From assembly GCA_963698395.1 (NCBI GenBank), contig CAVOQQ010000003.1, forward strand, positions 620,001 to 684,000: DNA of 64,000 nt, read 5' to 3'. Positions within the stretch are counted from its first letter, which is position 1. Each line of letters opens with the position of its first letter. Shown here in pieces: positions 15,536 through 25,172 of the stretch. The notes under the pieces were generated by a model. It saw nothing but the letters and a program-made list of their open reading frames with translations, made no database searches and was not told where the DNA came from. The position numbers were made by a program, and so were the translations under genes. The stretch comes from JBBQUN01 sp963698395 (GTDB lineage Bacteria; Actinomycetota; Acidimicrobiia; Acidimicrobiales; SZUA-35).

Positions 15536-16459
15536 GTGAGCGATCTTCGATGTTCGGTCCAGTCGCTCGAACTCGGCGACTCGCCACTCGGCACCGCAGG
15601 CCACGACGACCACTACCTGCTGATCGAGCTGCCACTCCCCTGGCCCAAGTCCATCGAAGATCATCCGTTGTTGGCGGGTGTCGACCTCGCCACGGCAGAC
15701 GACTCGACTCGCGTGCTCGCGGTTCTGTCGGATCAGCCGGCTTCGGTCGGACCCGACGGTTCCCCGGTTCACCGAGTCATCGCCTACCGCGGGTCCGATG
15801 GCACCACGTTCTCGCACTTCCAACGACACGAGGCCTTCATCGCGCGGCACGATCTGGTCGATGTCGTGAACGACATCGTGATGGGCGAGCTCAGCGATCT
15901 CGAACCAGTCGACGACGGTGTCACCGACGTCTTGATCTGCACGCACGGAACCCGCGATCGTTGCTGCGGAACCCAGGGTGCCAGGCTGTTTCTCGATCTC
16001 GTCGGTGAGGAATTGACCGACGTTCGGCTGTGGCGAACGAGCCATACCGGCGGGCACCGGTTCGCTCCGATCGCCTTGACGTTCCCCGACGGCTACACCT
16101 GGGGCCGAATCGACGCAGCCGAGTTGCACCGAGTGTTGGACCAGAGCATCGAGCCCAACGAACTGTTCGAGAAGAATCGTGGATGCATGGGCTTCGCCGA
16201 CCCGGCGGCCCAGGTCGCCGACTCGGTGGCGCTGGCCGAGTTCGGCTGGGACTGGCTCACCTCCGAACGAGAAGCCAGGGTGACACCCGAGCACGGTGGC
16301 CGAGAGCTCGCTGTCGAGATCGGCGGCGAGCTCGGGCAGTTGGTGGTCGTGGTTCGCAGGGGTGATCGGGTGCCGGTCCCTGCCTGTGGCGAACCGATCG
16401 AGTCGGCCACCAAGAGCACGTCGCCGCTGTTCGTCGTCGAGGTCGAGCACGACGAGTAG
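15536..16459 (+). CDS. Sucrase/ferredoxin-like family protein (thioredoxin-like 2Fe-2S)
   Basis: A 307-residue protein of the Sucraseferredox-like (Apd1/Aim32) family. The iron-sulfur/thioredoxin-fold part shows CTHGTRDRCCGTQGARL and the downstream SHTGGHRFAPIALTFPDG, which together supply the conserved Cys and His ligands. In characterised eukaryotic relatives the cluster is a redox-active [2Fe-2S]; the bacterial role is unknown. The GTG start follows the pheA stop with no gap, so translation is coupled. Confidence 0.82.
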   Translation: MSDLRCSVQSLELGDSPLGTAGHDDHYLLIELPLPWPKSIEDHPLLAGVDLATADDSTRVLAVLSDQPASVGPDGSPVHRVIAYRGSDGTTFSHFQRHEAFIARHDLVDVVNDIVMGELSDLEPVDDGVTDVLICTHGTRDRCCGTQGARLFLDLVGEELTDVRLWRTSHTGGHRFAPIALTFPDGYTWGRIDAAELHRVLDQSIEPNELFEKNRGCMGFADPAAQVADSVALAEFGWDWLTSEREARVTPEHGGRELAVEIGGELGQLVVVVRRGDRVPVPACGEPIESATKSTSPLFVVEVEHDE

Positions 16460-16528
16460 GGCGTTGGTGGGCTAGGTTCTCACCCACATTGGTCGGCAAT
16501 GAGTCGACGGCGTTCTGGAGGGAACACG

Positions 16529-17683
16529 ATGAACAAGAGACTATTGGCGCTCTTTGGCGCGGCGAGCTTGGCGATGGCGGGCTGCGGTTCGGGCGGTGAT
16601 TCGGCGGGAGGACTGGCCTCCGAGACGGTGGTGACCACGACCCAGGCAACGCCGACCACCGAGACCGACGAGCCTGCGAGTGATGAGACGGTCGAGTCGG
16701 CCGACCGCGATGAGGCCAATGCCGATGGCGGCGACGCTGGTGAGGGCGAGGAGGCCGAAGATCCCGACGCCGAACCGGAACCCACGGCCGAACGCGAGCC
16801 ATTGACGATGACGGCGGTGAGTGCCGGGCCCATCAGCATCACGCCCACCGAGTGCACCGTCGAGGGTGCAGCACTGGAGGGACCGGGAGGCGCCGAGTCG
16901 ATGGCGTTCGCCGGCGACCACCTCTTCGTTGCCAACGACGCGGGCGTGCTCGCCTTCTCGTTGAGCGGACCCGATTGCACGCTGACGCTCGACACCGCAA
17001 TGGGCACCGACGGCGTGATGGTGGACGATGATCTGTACGGCTCGCTGTCGGGGACACCCGATGGTCGACTCGCAGCGAGCGGCGTCCTCGGATCGATGGT
17101 GTTCGACACGACCGAGGGCTACTCCTACGAGTGCGACATGACCGGCTACGTGTCGCTGTCGCCCGACGGCACGACCGCGCTCATGAACTTCCCCGGCCGA
17201 GAGGCGCTCGAGCAGTGGACGCTCACCGACACGAATTGTGACGAGACCGGGTCACTCACGTTCGATGGCATACCCGATCTCAAGTTCGTCACCTTCGACG
17301 GCGGCGACTTCCTGGTCGGTGGCAGCAACGCCGACGAGACCGTCGTGGTCAGCCGCTATCGCAACGGTGCGTCGGTGTGGACGGCGGGAAGTGACGACGT
17401 CGGAGCGGACGACTGGTGGGGTTGGGTACACGGCATGGCTCCCTGCGGGAACTTCACCTGCATGATCGACACCAACACCAACGCCCTCGCCTTGATCGGC
17501 GACGACGGAGCCGTTGCCGCGGCGTTCGGTTTCGACGAGCTGATCGGCGCCCGGGGCTGGATCGAGCCGATGGTGGTCGGTCCTGACGGTGCTGTCTACG
17601 TGCTGTTCGACAACGCCGTCGACGACGAGAACGACGTGCGCACCTACTTCGCTTCGATCATCCGACTCGACGTGACCGGCTGA
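16529..17683 (+). CDS. Exported lipoprotein with acidic linker and propeller-like domain
   Basis: A protein of about 384 residues starting MNKRLLALFGAASLAMAGC, with a lipobox LAMAGC that predicts Cys19 as the lipidation site. A Thr/Glu/Asp-rich linker of ~90 residues follows (TETDEPASDETVESADRDEA). The rest has repeated short blades such as MAFAGDHLFVANDAGVLAF and LVGGSNADETVVVSRYRNG, suggesting a beta-propeller, but no family was recognised. The ATG at 16529 is preferred to one 30 nt upstream because GGAGGG sits 6 nt before it. It converges with the next gene, stop to stop. Confidence 0.75.
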   Translation: MNKRLLALFGAASLAMAGCGSGGDSAGGLASETVVTTTQATPTTETDEPASDETVESADRDEANADGGDAGEGEEAEDPDAEPEPTAEREPLTMTAVSAGPISITPTECTVEGAALEGPGGAESMAFAGDHLFVANDAGVLAFSLSGPDCTLTLDTAMGTDGVMVDDDLYGSLSGTPDGRLAASGVLGSMVFDTTEGYSYECDMTGYVSLSPDGTTALMNFPGREALEQWTLTDTNCDETGSLTFDGIPDLKFVTFDGGDFLVGGSNADETVVVSRYRNGASVWTAGSDDVGADDWWGWVHGMAPCGNFTCMIDTNTNALALIGDDGAVAAAFGFDELIGARGWIEPMVVGPDGAVYVLFDNAVDDENDVRTYFASIIRLDVTG

Positions 17684-19288
17684 TCACATCCAAGGGCCTT
17701 CGCTGCGCTCGACCGTCCACAGCACGCGATCCCGCATCGACTCGGCAACGGCCAGGTCGAGATGCGGGATCGTGATGCTGCCACCGGCGGTACTGCAGGT
17801 GATCGAGGCCAGACCGTTGCGCCGCTGCCACCAACCTCGGCGCAATTGGACCGACTGGATCTTGCGAAGCTCGACGTCGCTGCGCTGGTCGATCAGCAGG
17901 CCGTTCCGGGTGCGGAGCGTGGTTTCATCGAGGTGCCAACGCCAGCGACGCTGCGACGCTGCAGCCGACAGCACCCCGATCACCAGGACCATGACGGCGA
18001 TGACGAGCAAGACGACCGCGAGACCGATCGGGCCGTCGAAGGCAACGACGAACCCGGCGCCAGCGGCGAACCCGACCGCGGGCCAGGCCGCGCCATAGAG
18101 CGCCCAACGCCAGCGAGCCCTGGGCGAGATCGTGTTGGTGAGCACGGCCATCGACTCGCCGAGGAACAGTGACGTGAGTCGGTCGACGATGTCATTCGGG
18201 ACACTCGGCACCATGAAGGTCTGGGTCGATGAGCCCGTCGGCGACGCGCTCACCGCAGCGGCCGCCTGTGGCAGAACGACGGTGGTGCGTTGCAGCAGCC
18301 GTTCGAGCGGATTGGCCCGGCGTCGTACGAGTTGTACTCGCTCGGTTCGAGCGAACTGTTCGCGCTTGGTCAGCAATCCGGCGGTGAGGCGCAGCCCCTG
18401 CCGAGACCGCCAGACGGTGAGTTCGAAGTCTCGGAGCACGGCGCCACCGATGAGCGCCGTTGCCACGAAGACGATCGAGACCGTCACGAAGAAAGCGGCG
18501 GCGATCGTGCTCGTGACCCGGCTTTCCAGGAAAGAATCGACGGCGCTGCCGAGCCCAAGGCCCAGCAGCGCCAGAACGGCGCTCAACACCTGACCTCCAG
18601 GCCGGACGAGCCCGACCTGCACGAGGTCCTGCAAGCGCATACGGAGCACCGCCTCGGTCGGCACCGAGGGCCGGACGGCCGCGTGATCGATACCGGATCC
18701 CATCGGCGGCCCGAAATCCGTGCTCGTCGGTGGGGCGAGCGGTGCTGCCACCCGTCCTGCCACCAGATCGCGGGCCATCGGCGGCAAGGGCTCGACACGG
18801 TCGGCACCGACGACCAGCTGTCGGAGTTCGACGACGACGTCGTTGCTGATGGCGCTCAACGAGAACTCGGTGCCGACCGAGCCCGCCGTTTCGATCGAGA
18901 CCTTTCGGACGTCGAAGATCTGCTGGATGATTCCCTGCTCGGTCGAGATCTGCTGGATCCGATCGAGCGGAACCTGGAGCCTCGTGCGGTTGAGGATGCC
19001 CTTTTCCAAGATGAGTTCGTCGTGTTCGACCCAGAACAGCGTGCGCCACCAACGCAGAATCACCAAGCCCATGGCCACGATGATCGCCAGGGGCAGCACG
19101 ACCAGGACGAGTCGGCCTTCCGTGGCGACACTGACGAACAGCGCCGGTAGGAGTACCTCGCCGAACTGGCGGAGCGCGGCGCCACCGAAGAACTCGGCAA
19201 CGATGGCAATGGGTAGCTGACGCTGCGGTTGGTCGAGCCGTCCGACCCCGGCCGGTGCTACCGGTTCCTCTGCCGACCCGTTCAACAC
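17684..19288 (-). CDS. YdbT-like membrane protein with bacterial PH domains
   Basis: A 534-residue membrane protein of the bPH2/YdbT family. Three repeated modules, each two hydrophobic helices followed by a PH-like beta domain, are visible; the PH parts include ILNRTRLQVPLDRIQQISTE, LLTKREQFARTERVQLVRRR and LLIDQRSDVELRKIQSVQLR. It is encoded 31 nt after ydbS. In Bacillus the YdbS/YdbT pair affects resistance to certain bacteriocins. The start codon is a GTG at 19288, chosen as the first in-frame start after the ydbS stop. Confidence 0.85.
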   Translation of the reverse strand: MLNGSAEEPVAPAGVGRLDQPQRQLPIAIVAEFFGGAALRQFGEVLLPALFVSVATEGRLVLVVLPLAIIVAMGLVILRWWRTLFWVEHDELILEKGILNRTRLQVPLDRIQQISTEQGIIQQIFDVRKVSIETAGSVGTEFSLSAISNDVVVELRQLVVGADRVEPLPPMARDLVAGRVAAPLAPPTSTDFGPPMGSGIDHAAVRPSVPTEAVLRMRLQDLVQVGLVRPGGQVLSAVLALLGLGLGSAVDSFLESRVTSTIAAAFFVTVSIVFVATALIGGAVLRDFELTVWRSRQGLRLTAGLLTKREQFARTERVQLVRRRANPLERLLQRTTVVLPQAAAAVSASPTGSSTQTFMVPSVPNDIVDRLTSLFLGESMAVLTNTISPRARWRWALYGAAWPAVGFAAGAGFVVAFDGPIGLAVVLLVIAVMVLVIGVLSAAASQRRWRWHLDETTLRTRNGLLIDQRSDVELRKIQSVQLRRGWWQRRNGLASITCSTAGGSITIPHLDLAVAESMRDRVLWTVERSEGPWM

Positions 19289-19319
19289 CGATCACCGGGC
19301 CGCCATCGGCCGACGCTCC

Positions 19320-19880
19320 TCATCGCTCGAGCGCTGCAGTGCTCTGGCCGGCCTGCGCCACGTTGTGGAGGATCAGGCTCTGCAGCTTCGCTGCGTCGTC
19401 CTGGCGAAGCCCTTCGATGACGACGTCGGCGCCGACCCCACCGGCGGTGTAGACCCGCAGCGTCGCCAGTCCGAGCCACCGTTCGAGCGGACCGCTGTTG
19501 ACCGAGGCGTGCTGCACGCGATTGAACGAGACGGACGTGACCGTTCGATTGAGGACCCCGTGGCAGACCGTCAGATCCTGCTCTCGAACGAGGTAGCCCC
19601 AGTAGCGGAAGCTGACACGCGTGGCGACGACTGCCAGCGCGGTGAAGACGACGACCGTTGCGATCACGATGAAACCGACCCACCGATGACGATCGAGAAC
19701 GGCCAGTGCGACCACTCCGGCGGCGGTGAGTACCGACCCGGCAACGAGCGCAAAGACGGTTCGTGCCTGCAGCAGGCGCTGATCGAGGGGCTGGAAGTCG
19801 GCGGGATCGATGGCCGGCTGGGAGGGAAGTGACACGACGCGGTTGGTCGAACCAGCTTGAGTCTGGGGTACATCGGTCAC
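19320..19880 (-). CDS. YdbS-like PH-domain membrane protein
   Basis: A 186-residue protein with two membrane helices (TVFALVAGSVLTAAGVVALA; VGFIVIATVVVFTALAVVA) and a bPH2 domain containing GVLNRTVTSVSFNRVQHASV. It forms a pair with the YdbT-like gene. The GTG start at 19880 has a TACGGT box 6 nt upstream (19892-19887), indicating a leaderless transcript divergent from the phosphorylase gene. Confidence 0.85.
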   Translation of the reverse strand: MTDVPQTQAGSTNRVVSLPSQPAIDPADFQPLDQRLLQARTVFALVAGSVLTAAGVVALAVLDRHRWVGFIVIATVVVFTALAVVATRVSFRYWGYLVREQDLTVCHGVLNRTVTSVSFNRVQHASVNSGPLERWLGLATLRVYTAGGVGADVVIEGLRQDDAAKLQSLILHNVAQAGQSTAALER

Positions 19881-19886
19881 ACTCGA

Positions 19887-19921
19887 ACCGTACTCGGCAA
19901 CACCGCCGACGGTGTTACGGT
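19887..19921. promoter_or_regulatory. Divergent TACGGT -10 boxes of ydbS and the nucleoside phosphorylase gene
   Basis: TACGGT occurs on the minus strand at 19892-19887 (6 nt before GTG 19880) and on the plus strand at 19916-19921 (6 nt before ATG 19928). The two start codons are only 47 nt apart, so the promoters overlap back to back and both mRNAs would lack leaders. Confidence 0.55.
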
Positions 19922-19927
19922 CAGACC

Positions 19928-20692
19928 ATGGTCGACGTCTTCCATCTCGGTCTCGAACGCTCCGATCTCGAAGGAGCCACCACGGCGATCGTGCCCGGTG
20001 ACCCCGGTCGAGTCGAACGCATCGCCGACGCGATCGGGCCTGACAGTCGGCCGCTCGCCAGCACCCGTGAGTTCACCAGCAGACTGGCGCGCCTCGACGG
20101 TCAGCCGGTCGTCGTGTGTTCGACCGGCGTCGGCGGGCCTTCGACCTCGATCGCGGTCGAAGAGCTGGCCCAGCTCGGCGTCACCACGTTCCTGCGTGTT
20201 GGCACCACCGGCGCCATCCAGCCCCGTATCGAGGTCGGCGATCTGATCATCACCACCGGTGCGGTCCGGCTCGACGGTGCGAGCTTCCATTTCGTGCCGG
20301 CCGAGTTCCCCGCCGTTGCCAACTTCGAGGTCGTGCGGGCACTCGTCGACGCCGCCGATGCCGTACGAGCCGCCCACCACGTCGGCATCACGGCCTCCTC
20401 CGACACCTTCTACCCCGGGCAGGAGCGCTACGACACCGTCGCCGGCCAAGTGACCCCCCGATTCCGCGGGAGCCTCGCCGAATGGCAGCGACTCGGTGTT
20501 CTCAACTACGAGATGGAAGCAGCAACACTGTTCACGATGTGCTCCGCCAACGGGTGGCGCGCCGGCTGTATCGCCGGAGCGATCGTCAACCGTACGACCC
20601 AGGAAGCACCAGTCGAAGCCGCCATCGAGGAGACCGAGAAACTCTCGGTACAGGTGGCGGTCGAGGCCGTTCGCCGCTTGCTCGCCGATTGA
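19928..20692 (+). CDS. udp: Uridine/purine nucleoside phosphorylase (NP-I family)
   Basis: A 254-residue phosphorylase splitting nucleosides to base and pentose-1-phosphate. Motifs are AIVPGDPGRVERIADAIG (phosphate site), STGVGGPSTSIAVEELAQLG, LRVGTTGAIQP and NYEMEAATLFTMC, the last being the uridine phosphorylase ribose-binding EMEA motif. RPRYDTVAG-like DTFYPGQERYD also fits Udp. ATG 19928 is preferred over an in-frame start 165 nt upstream because of the -10 box 6 nt before it. It may supply bases to the pyrimidine catabolic operon at 26-30 kb. Confidence 0.9.
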   Translation: MVDVFHLGLERSDLEGATTAIVPGDPGRVERIADAIGPDSRPLASTREFTSRLARLDGQPVVVCSTGVGGPSTSIAVEELAQLGVTTFLRVGTTGAIQPRIEVGDLIITTGAVRLDGASFHFVPAEFPAVANFEVVRALVDAADAVRAAHHVGITASSDTFYPGQERYDTVAGQVTPRFRGSLAEWQRLGVLNYEMEAATLFTMCSANGWRAGCIAGAIVNRTTQEAPVEAAIEETEKLSVQVAVEAVRRLLAD

Positions 20693-20744
20693 ATCGACCG
20701 ATCTGATCCGAGGCGGGCCACGAGCGCTCGCCAGACCCGCCGGG

Positions 20745-22514
20745 CTACATACGCTCGGGGACGTCGATGGTGAGGACGTCGAGCACATCGATCAGCAAAC
20801 GATGCGTGAGGTCGACCAGCGCAAGCCACGAGTCACGAACCGCAGCGTCGGGCTCGGAGATGATGTGGCAGGCGTCGTAGAACTGATTGAACGCTCCCGC
20901 GATGTCGTAGGCGAACTCGGCCACGGTGTTGGGGGCGAACCCCTCGAGGCTCCGGGCGACGATCTCGGGCCATTGCAGCAGCACCAGGAGCAGCGCCCGC
21001 TCGGCATCGTGGCTCGGGGGCTGGAAGGCCCCCGGAGCGAATCCGGCCTCGGCGGCGCGGGCCAGCACCGATCGGGTGCGCACGGCAACGTATTGGAGGT
21101 ACGGGCCGGTGCGACCCTGGAGGAGGGTGAACCGCTCGAGGTCGAAGACGTAGTTGGTCGTGCGGTGATTCGACAGCTCGCCGAACTTCAGGGCACCCAG
21201 GCCGACCAGACGGGCGATCTCTGCCCGTTCGTCGGGTGGGAAGCCCTTGGCCAGATCGTTCTCGTCGAGCCGCCGCATGGCCAGCTCGGTGACGTCGTCG
21301 AGGAGCTCGCCGAGTCGCGGCAGGCTGCCGTCTCGGGTCTTGAACGGCTTGCCGTCAGGCCCGTTCACGGTGCCGTTGCCGGCGTGGGTCAGCCGAACCG
21401 AGCGTTCGGGCGCCATACCGGTGAGCCTGGCGGCCCGAAAGACTTGCTCGAAATGAAGCGATTGGCGAAGGTCGACGACGTAGACGATGTCGGTCGCACC
21501 GAAGTCTTCGACCCGTTCTTGGATGGTGGCCAGGTCGGTGACGGCATAGGTCGAGCCGCCGCGGGAGTTCCGCAGCATCAGCGGCGGCAGCTCCTTCTTG
21601 TCGGATTCGTCACTGACGTCGATCACGATGGCACCGTCGCTCTCGACGGCGAAGCCGGCCTCGGTCAAGGCTTCGACCATGCCATTGACGCGGTCGGCGA
21701 CCGACGCCTCGCCGAGCCACAGTTCGAACTCGACGCCGAGCCGGTCATAGATGGCGCGGAGCGCGTCGACCGACACCGAGCGGAAGTGCGACCACAGGGC
21801 CCGGTAGCCGCGGTGGCCATCTTGGAGGGCAACGGTGGCGGTTTGCGCTCGCGCCTGGAACGCCTCGTCGGTCTTCGAACGAGCCGAGGCCTCGGGATAC
21901 AGCACCTGCAGGTCCTCGATCGTGACCGGCGAGGTGTCGGGGAACGGGCCGACGGCGCCGGCGGCGAAGTACGGGAGTTCGGGGTGTCGGTCTTCGAGCT
22001 CGGCGAGGAGCTGACCCATCGGCAGGCCCCAGTCGCCGAGGTGCACATCGCCGCGCACGTCGTGACCGGCCCGTTTGTGGAGCCGTTTCAAGCTCTCACC
22101 GATGACGGCCGGCCGCAGATGACCGACGTGGAGATCCTTGGCGACGTTCGGGCCGCCGTAGTCGACGATGACCGTCTTGGGATCGTCGGCCGGCAAAACG
22201 CCGAAGCGGGGATCGGCAGCGGTTTCGGTTGCGATCTCGGCGAGCAGCTCGTCGGTGACGGAGATGTTCAAGAACCCGGGACCGGCGACGTCGATGTGGG
22301 AGATACGCGGGTCGGCAGCGAGCGTCTCGGCGACCGCCGTGGCGATGTCTCGTGGCGCCCGACCCACCTGCTTTGCGGCGGCCAGCGCACCGTTGCACTG
22401 GAACTGCGAGAGGTCGGGGCGTTGCGAAACCACCACCTCACCTCGGGCGCGATCGATACCTTGAGCTTCGAAGGCGTCGCCGACGAGACGGGAGAGCGTG
22501 GTGACTACGGACAC
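20745..22514 (-). CDS. argS: Arginyl-tRNA synthetase
   Basis: A 589-residue class I synthetase. The N-terminal Add1 domain is followed by DYGGPNVAKDLHVGHLRPAV, containing the HIGH-class motif HVGH. The tRNA-binding DALR domain is at the C-terminus (NQFYDACHII, LVDLTHRLLIDVLDVLTI). TLLQGRTGPYLQYVAVRTRS is the usual ArgRS signature before it. The GTG at 22514 has TACGCT 8 nt upstream, consistent with leaderless expression. It is presumably the only, essential argS. Confidence 0.93.
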   Translation of the reverse strand: MSVVTTLSRLVGDAFEAQGIDRARGEVVVSQRPDLSQFQCNGALAAAKQVGRAPRDIATAVAETLAADPRISHIDVAGPGFLNISVTDELLAEIATETAADPRFGVLPADDPKTVIVDYGGPNVAKDLHVGHLRPAVIGESLKRLHKRAGHDVRGDVHLGDWGLPMGQLLAELEDRHPELPYFAAGAVGPFPDTSPVTIEDLQVLYPEASARSKTDEAFQARAQTATVALQDGHRGYRALWSHFRSVSVDALRAIYDRLGVEFELWLGEASVADRVNGMVEALTEAGFAVESDGAIVIDVSDESDKKELPPLMLRNSRGGSTYAVTDLATIQERVEDFGATDIVYVVDLRQSLHFEQVFRAARLTGMAPERSVRLTHAGNGTVNGPDGKPFKTRDGSLPRLGELLDDVTELAMRRLDENDLAKGFPPDERAEIARLVGLGALKFGELSNHRTTNYVFDLERFTLLQGRTGPYLQYVAVRTRSVLARAAEAGFAPGAFQPPSHDAERALLLVLLQWPEIVARSLEGFAPNTVAEFAYDIAGAFNQFYDACHIISEPDAAVRDSWLALVDLTHRLLIDVLDVLTIDVPERM

Positions 22515-22589
22515 GGTCGATCAGCGTACTCGGCGGGCAGGAACCTCGGTCGAACCTTCGACAAGCCTTCGGGATCAGCCCGGCGCCGG

Positions 22590-23342
22590 TCAGCTCAGGG
22601 CTCGAGCCAGCGCCTCGAACGCAGCCACGGACGCCGTCAGACCGACGTGGGTGGTGTCGACCTCGATCGGCGAGGCATGGGGATCGAGTGTTGCCTGCCA
22701 CTCGACCACACCGTCGGTTCGCGAATAGATCGTCGTCCACGACAGATCGGCGGGAAACGGCTCGAGGAGTTCGCGTTCGTAGCCGACATCGGCGTCGTCG
22801 TCGTAGGTCGGTCCGAACGGTGAACGACTCAGCAGCCGCAACCCTTCGATCGAACCCCGCAGCGGGAAGCTACGGGGAAGGTGGTGTCGCACGGGAGCGC
22901 CGAGGGTGATCAACCGATCGACACGATCGATTCGTCGAGCAACGGCCACTCGAGCTTGCTGTCCACCTCGCGAGTGGCCGATCACGATGACCCGTTGCTC
23001 GGTCGACTCGTTGACGGCAACGATCGCCTCGACGATCCGGTCGGCGGCCCAACTCGACACGTTCATGTTGCGCCCGACGCCGGCGAACGAGACGTCGTAC
23101 CCACCCCGAACCAACCAGCGATCGACCTCGCGCATGCTCGAATCGCCGGCGAGGTAGCCCGGGACGAGAACGACGGGTCGACCGGCACCGGGTGGCAGCA
23201 GGGTATCGAGACGTTGCCGGTCACGCTCGAAGGCCTGCCGCTCGAGGGGATGGCGGAACTCTCGCCAGACGGCCGGACCGACCAAACCACGCCATCTCGG
23301 CGGTAGTTGGGGAAGCTCGATCGCTTGCTCGGCCGGTGCCAT
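22590..23342 (-). CDS. Alpha/beta hydrolase, lipase-like
   Basis: A 250-residue alpha/beta-hydrolase. RPVVLVPGYLAGDSSMREV is the oxyanion-hole strand, VIVIGHSRGGQQA the nucleophile elbow (Ser in GHSRGG), IYSRTDGVVEW the acid region and DTTHVGLT the catalytic His. This is the permease/lipase-like family common in actinobacteria; substrate unknown. ATG 23342 is chosen over an upstream in-frame start because TACCGT lies 6 nt upstream (23354-23349). Confidence 0.82.
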   Translation of the reverse strand: MAPAEQAIELPQLPPRWRGLVGPAVWREFRHPLERQAFERDRQRLDTLLPPGAGRPVVLVPGYLAGDSSMREVDRWLVRGGYDVSFAGVGRNMNVSSWAADRIVEAIVAVNESTEQRVIVIGHSRGGQQARVAVARRIDRVDRLITLGAPVRHHLPRSFPLRGSIEGLRLLSRSPFGPTYDDDADVGYERELLEPFPADLSWTTIYSRTDGVVEWQATLDPHASPIEVDTTHVGLTASVAAFEALARALS

Positions 23343-23466
23343 GACGAAACGGTAACGGCTGCGCCGCCGCGTCCGAGAACCGAGGCAGGCCGCAGCGAGG
23401 AGCACCGACGACGACGTACCCGTTCGTCGAGTCGAACCTGATCCCCGTTCCTCCTACAGTCCGGAA

Positions 23467-24288
23467 ATGACCAACTCGTCCTCGCTCTCCGGCCACCACG
23501 CGTTCATCACCGGCGGGGGCTCCGGGATCGGCCTCGGGGCAGCCCGCGCGTTCGTTGCCGACGGCGCCACCGTCACGCTCTGCGGACGATCCCTCGACAA
23601 GCTCGAGACCGCCGCGGCCGAGTTGGGTGAGGCCGCCCGCATCGTGGTGGCAAGCGTCGGCGACGAAGCTGCGCTGGAATCCGCGATTCGCGAAGCCAAC
23701 GAGTCAGCGCCGCTAACCATCGCCGTGGCCAATGCCGGGGTCGGGGGTGCGTCGCCGCTCGTCGCAACCGAGCTCGCCGATTGGGAACGCGTCCTCGCCA
23801 CCAACCTCACCGGTGCCTTCCTCACCTTCAAGCACGCCGGCCGAGTCCTCATCGAGAACGGCGGTGGGGCGATGTGTGCGGTGTCCTCGATCGCGGGGTC
23901 GCACACCCATCGATTCATGAGCGCCTACACCGTCAGCAAGGCAGGCGTGAACATGCTCGTGCGCAACACCGCCGACGAACTCGGGTCGCTGGGCGTGCGA
24001 GTGAACGCCGTGTCACCGGGCCTCGTCGAAACCGACATCTCGACCAGTCTGTCCAACGATGCGCTGGTCAATGAGGACTACCGGATCAACATGCCACTCG
24101 GCCGACGTGGCCAGACCGCCGACATCGGCGCAGCCATCCGCTTCCTCTGCGGTCCGGAATCGAGCTGGATCACCGGCGCCGTGCTGCCCGTCGATGGCGG
24201 GCATCATCTTCGCCGAGGCCCCAACATCGACCCACTGCTCATCCCCTTCTTCGGCGAGTCGCTCCCGGCCATCAGCCCCGACGTCTGA
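23467..24288 (+). CDS. Short-chain dehydrogenase/reductase
   Basis: A 273-residue classical SDR: cofactor motif TGGGSGIGLG, NNAG-type VANAGVGG, catalytic Ser in AVSSIAGSH, Tyr/Lys in YTVSKAG and the C-terminal GAVLPVDGG. The extra 25 residues at the end (PNIDPLLIPFFGESLPAISP) resemble a lid seen in several actinobacterial SDRs. TACAGT at 23455-23460 lies 6 nt before the ATG. The next gene, convergent, is another SDR with a frameshift. Substrate unknown. Confidence 0.87.
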   Translation: MTNSSSLSGHHAFITGGGSGIGLGAARAFVADGATVTLCGRSLDKLETAAAELGEAARIVVASVGDEAALESAIREANESAPLTIAVANAGVGGASPLVATELADWERVLATNLTGAFLTFKHAGRVLIENGGGAMCAVSSIAGSHTHRFMSAYTVSKAGVNMLVRNTADELGSLGVRVNAVSPGLVETDISTSLSNDALVNEDYRINMPLGRRGQTADIGAAIRFLCGPESSWITGAVLPVDGGHHLRRGPNIDPLLIPFFGESLPAISPDV

Positions 24289-24325
24289 GTGCACCGACGA
24301 CGAACACCCGGCCGGCCTCGCGGCG

Positions 24326-25172
24326 TCAGCCGATGCGAGCGATCTGGCCACCATCGACGGGCAGCATCACGCCGGTGACGAATCGGGCCTCGTCCGAGGA
24401 GAGGTAGAGCGCGGCGTAGGCGGTGTCCCATCCGGTGCCCTGCTGCTGTCCCAGCGGGACCTGGCGAGAGCGTTTCGCCCGGAGTTCGTCGGGGTCGATG
24501 CCGGTGGCGCTCGAGTGACCGCCGATGGCCATGGGCGTGTCCATGAGGCCGGGCATGATCGCATTGACTCGGATGTTGTGGCGGAAGTTCGCCGTTGCGA
24601 GCTGATGCGTCAGCGCGTTCACCGCCGCTTTCGATGCCTTGTAGGCAGCGAGCGGCGTCGAGGCGATTGCCGCAACCGACGAGACGTTCGTGATGGAGCC
24701 ACCACCTGCTTCTCGCATGAGTGGCAACACGTGCTTGCAGGTGAGGAACATGCCGGTGACGTTCACCTCGAAGATGCGGTCCCAGACAGACCGTTCGAGG
24801 TCCATCACCCGACCGTCGCCGGTGCCGATCCCGACGTTGTTGTGCAGGATCGTCGGGAGACCGAAAGCATCCGCGCAGGCAGTGGGGATACGTGCCACCT
24901 GGTCCTCGTCGGTGATGTCGGCTTCGAACGCAACGGCGGTTCCACCGGCGGCTGCGATGAGGTCGACGGTTGCCTGCGCCGCCGCTTCGGTTCGATCGAC
25001 GGCGAACACCCGTGCGCCTTCCCGGGCGAACAGCAGGCGCGGTCGCCCGTCCGTTCCCGATCGTGGTGTCGTCGGGCCCGCTTCCCGGTGACTGCCCGGC
25101 ACCGACCACGATGGCCACTCGGCCCTCGAGTCGTCCGGAGCCCGGTCGGCTTGCCAGTGCATCGTCGGTCAT
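24326..25172 (-). pseudogene. Short-chain dehydrogenase/reductase with a 1-nt frameshift
   Basis: From ATG 25172 (AAGGGGG 7 nt upstream) the frame reads MTDDALASRPGSGRLEGRVA and VVGAGQSPGSGPDDTTIGNG, an SDR cofactor site. It then leaves frame near 25036. Skipping one C there (minus strand GCG-C-CTG) restores ATALLFAREGARVFAVDRTE and the rest of the SDR, including NNVGIG, the Ser in VSSVAA, YKASK and VMLPVDGG. The gene therefore needs one base removed to be intact. This is either an inactivating mutation or a base-calling error in a GC-rich stretch. Everything else about the gene looks undamaged. Confidence 0.85.

Noticed and set aside
20496..22823. A long open frame on the plus strand through the argS region
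   Set aside because: It is antisense to argS, which has all synthetase motifs. Long antisense frames are expected in high-GC coding DNA.
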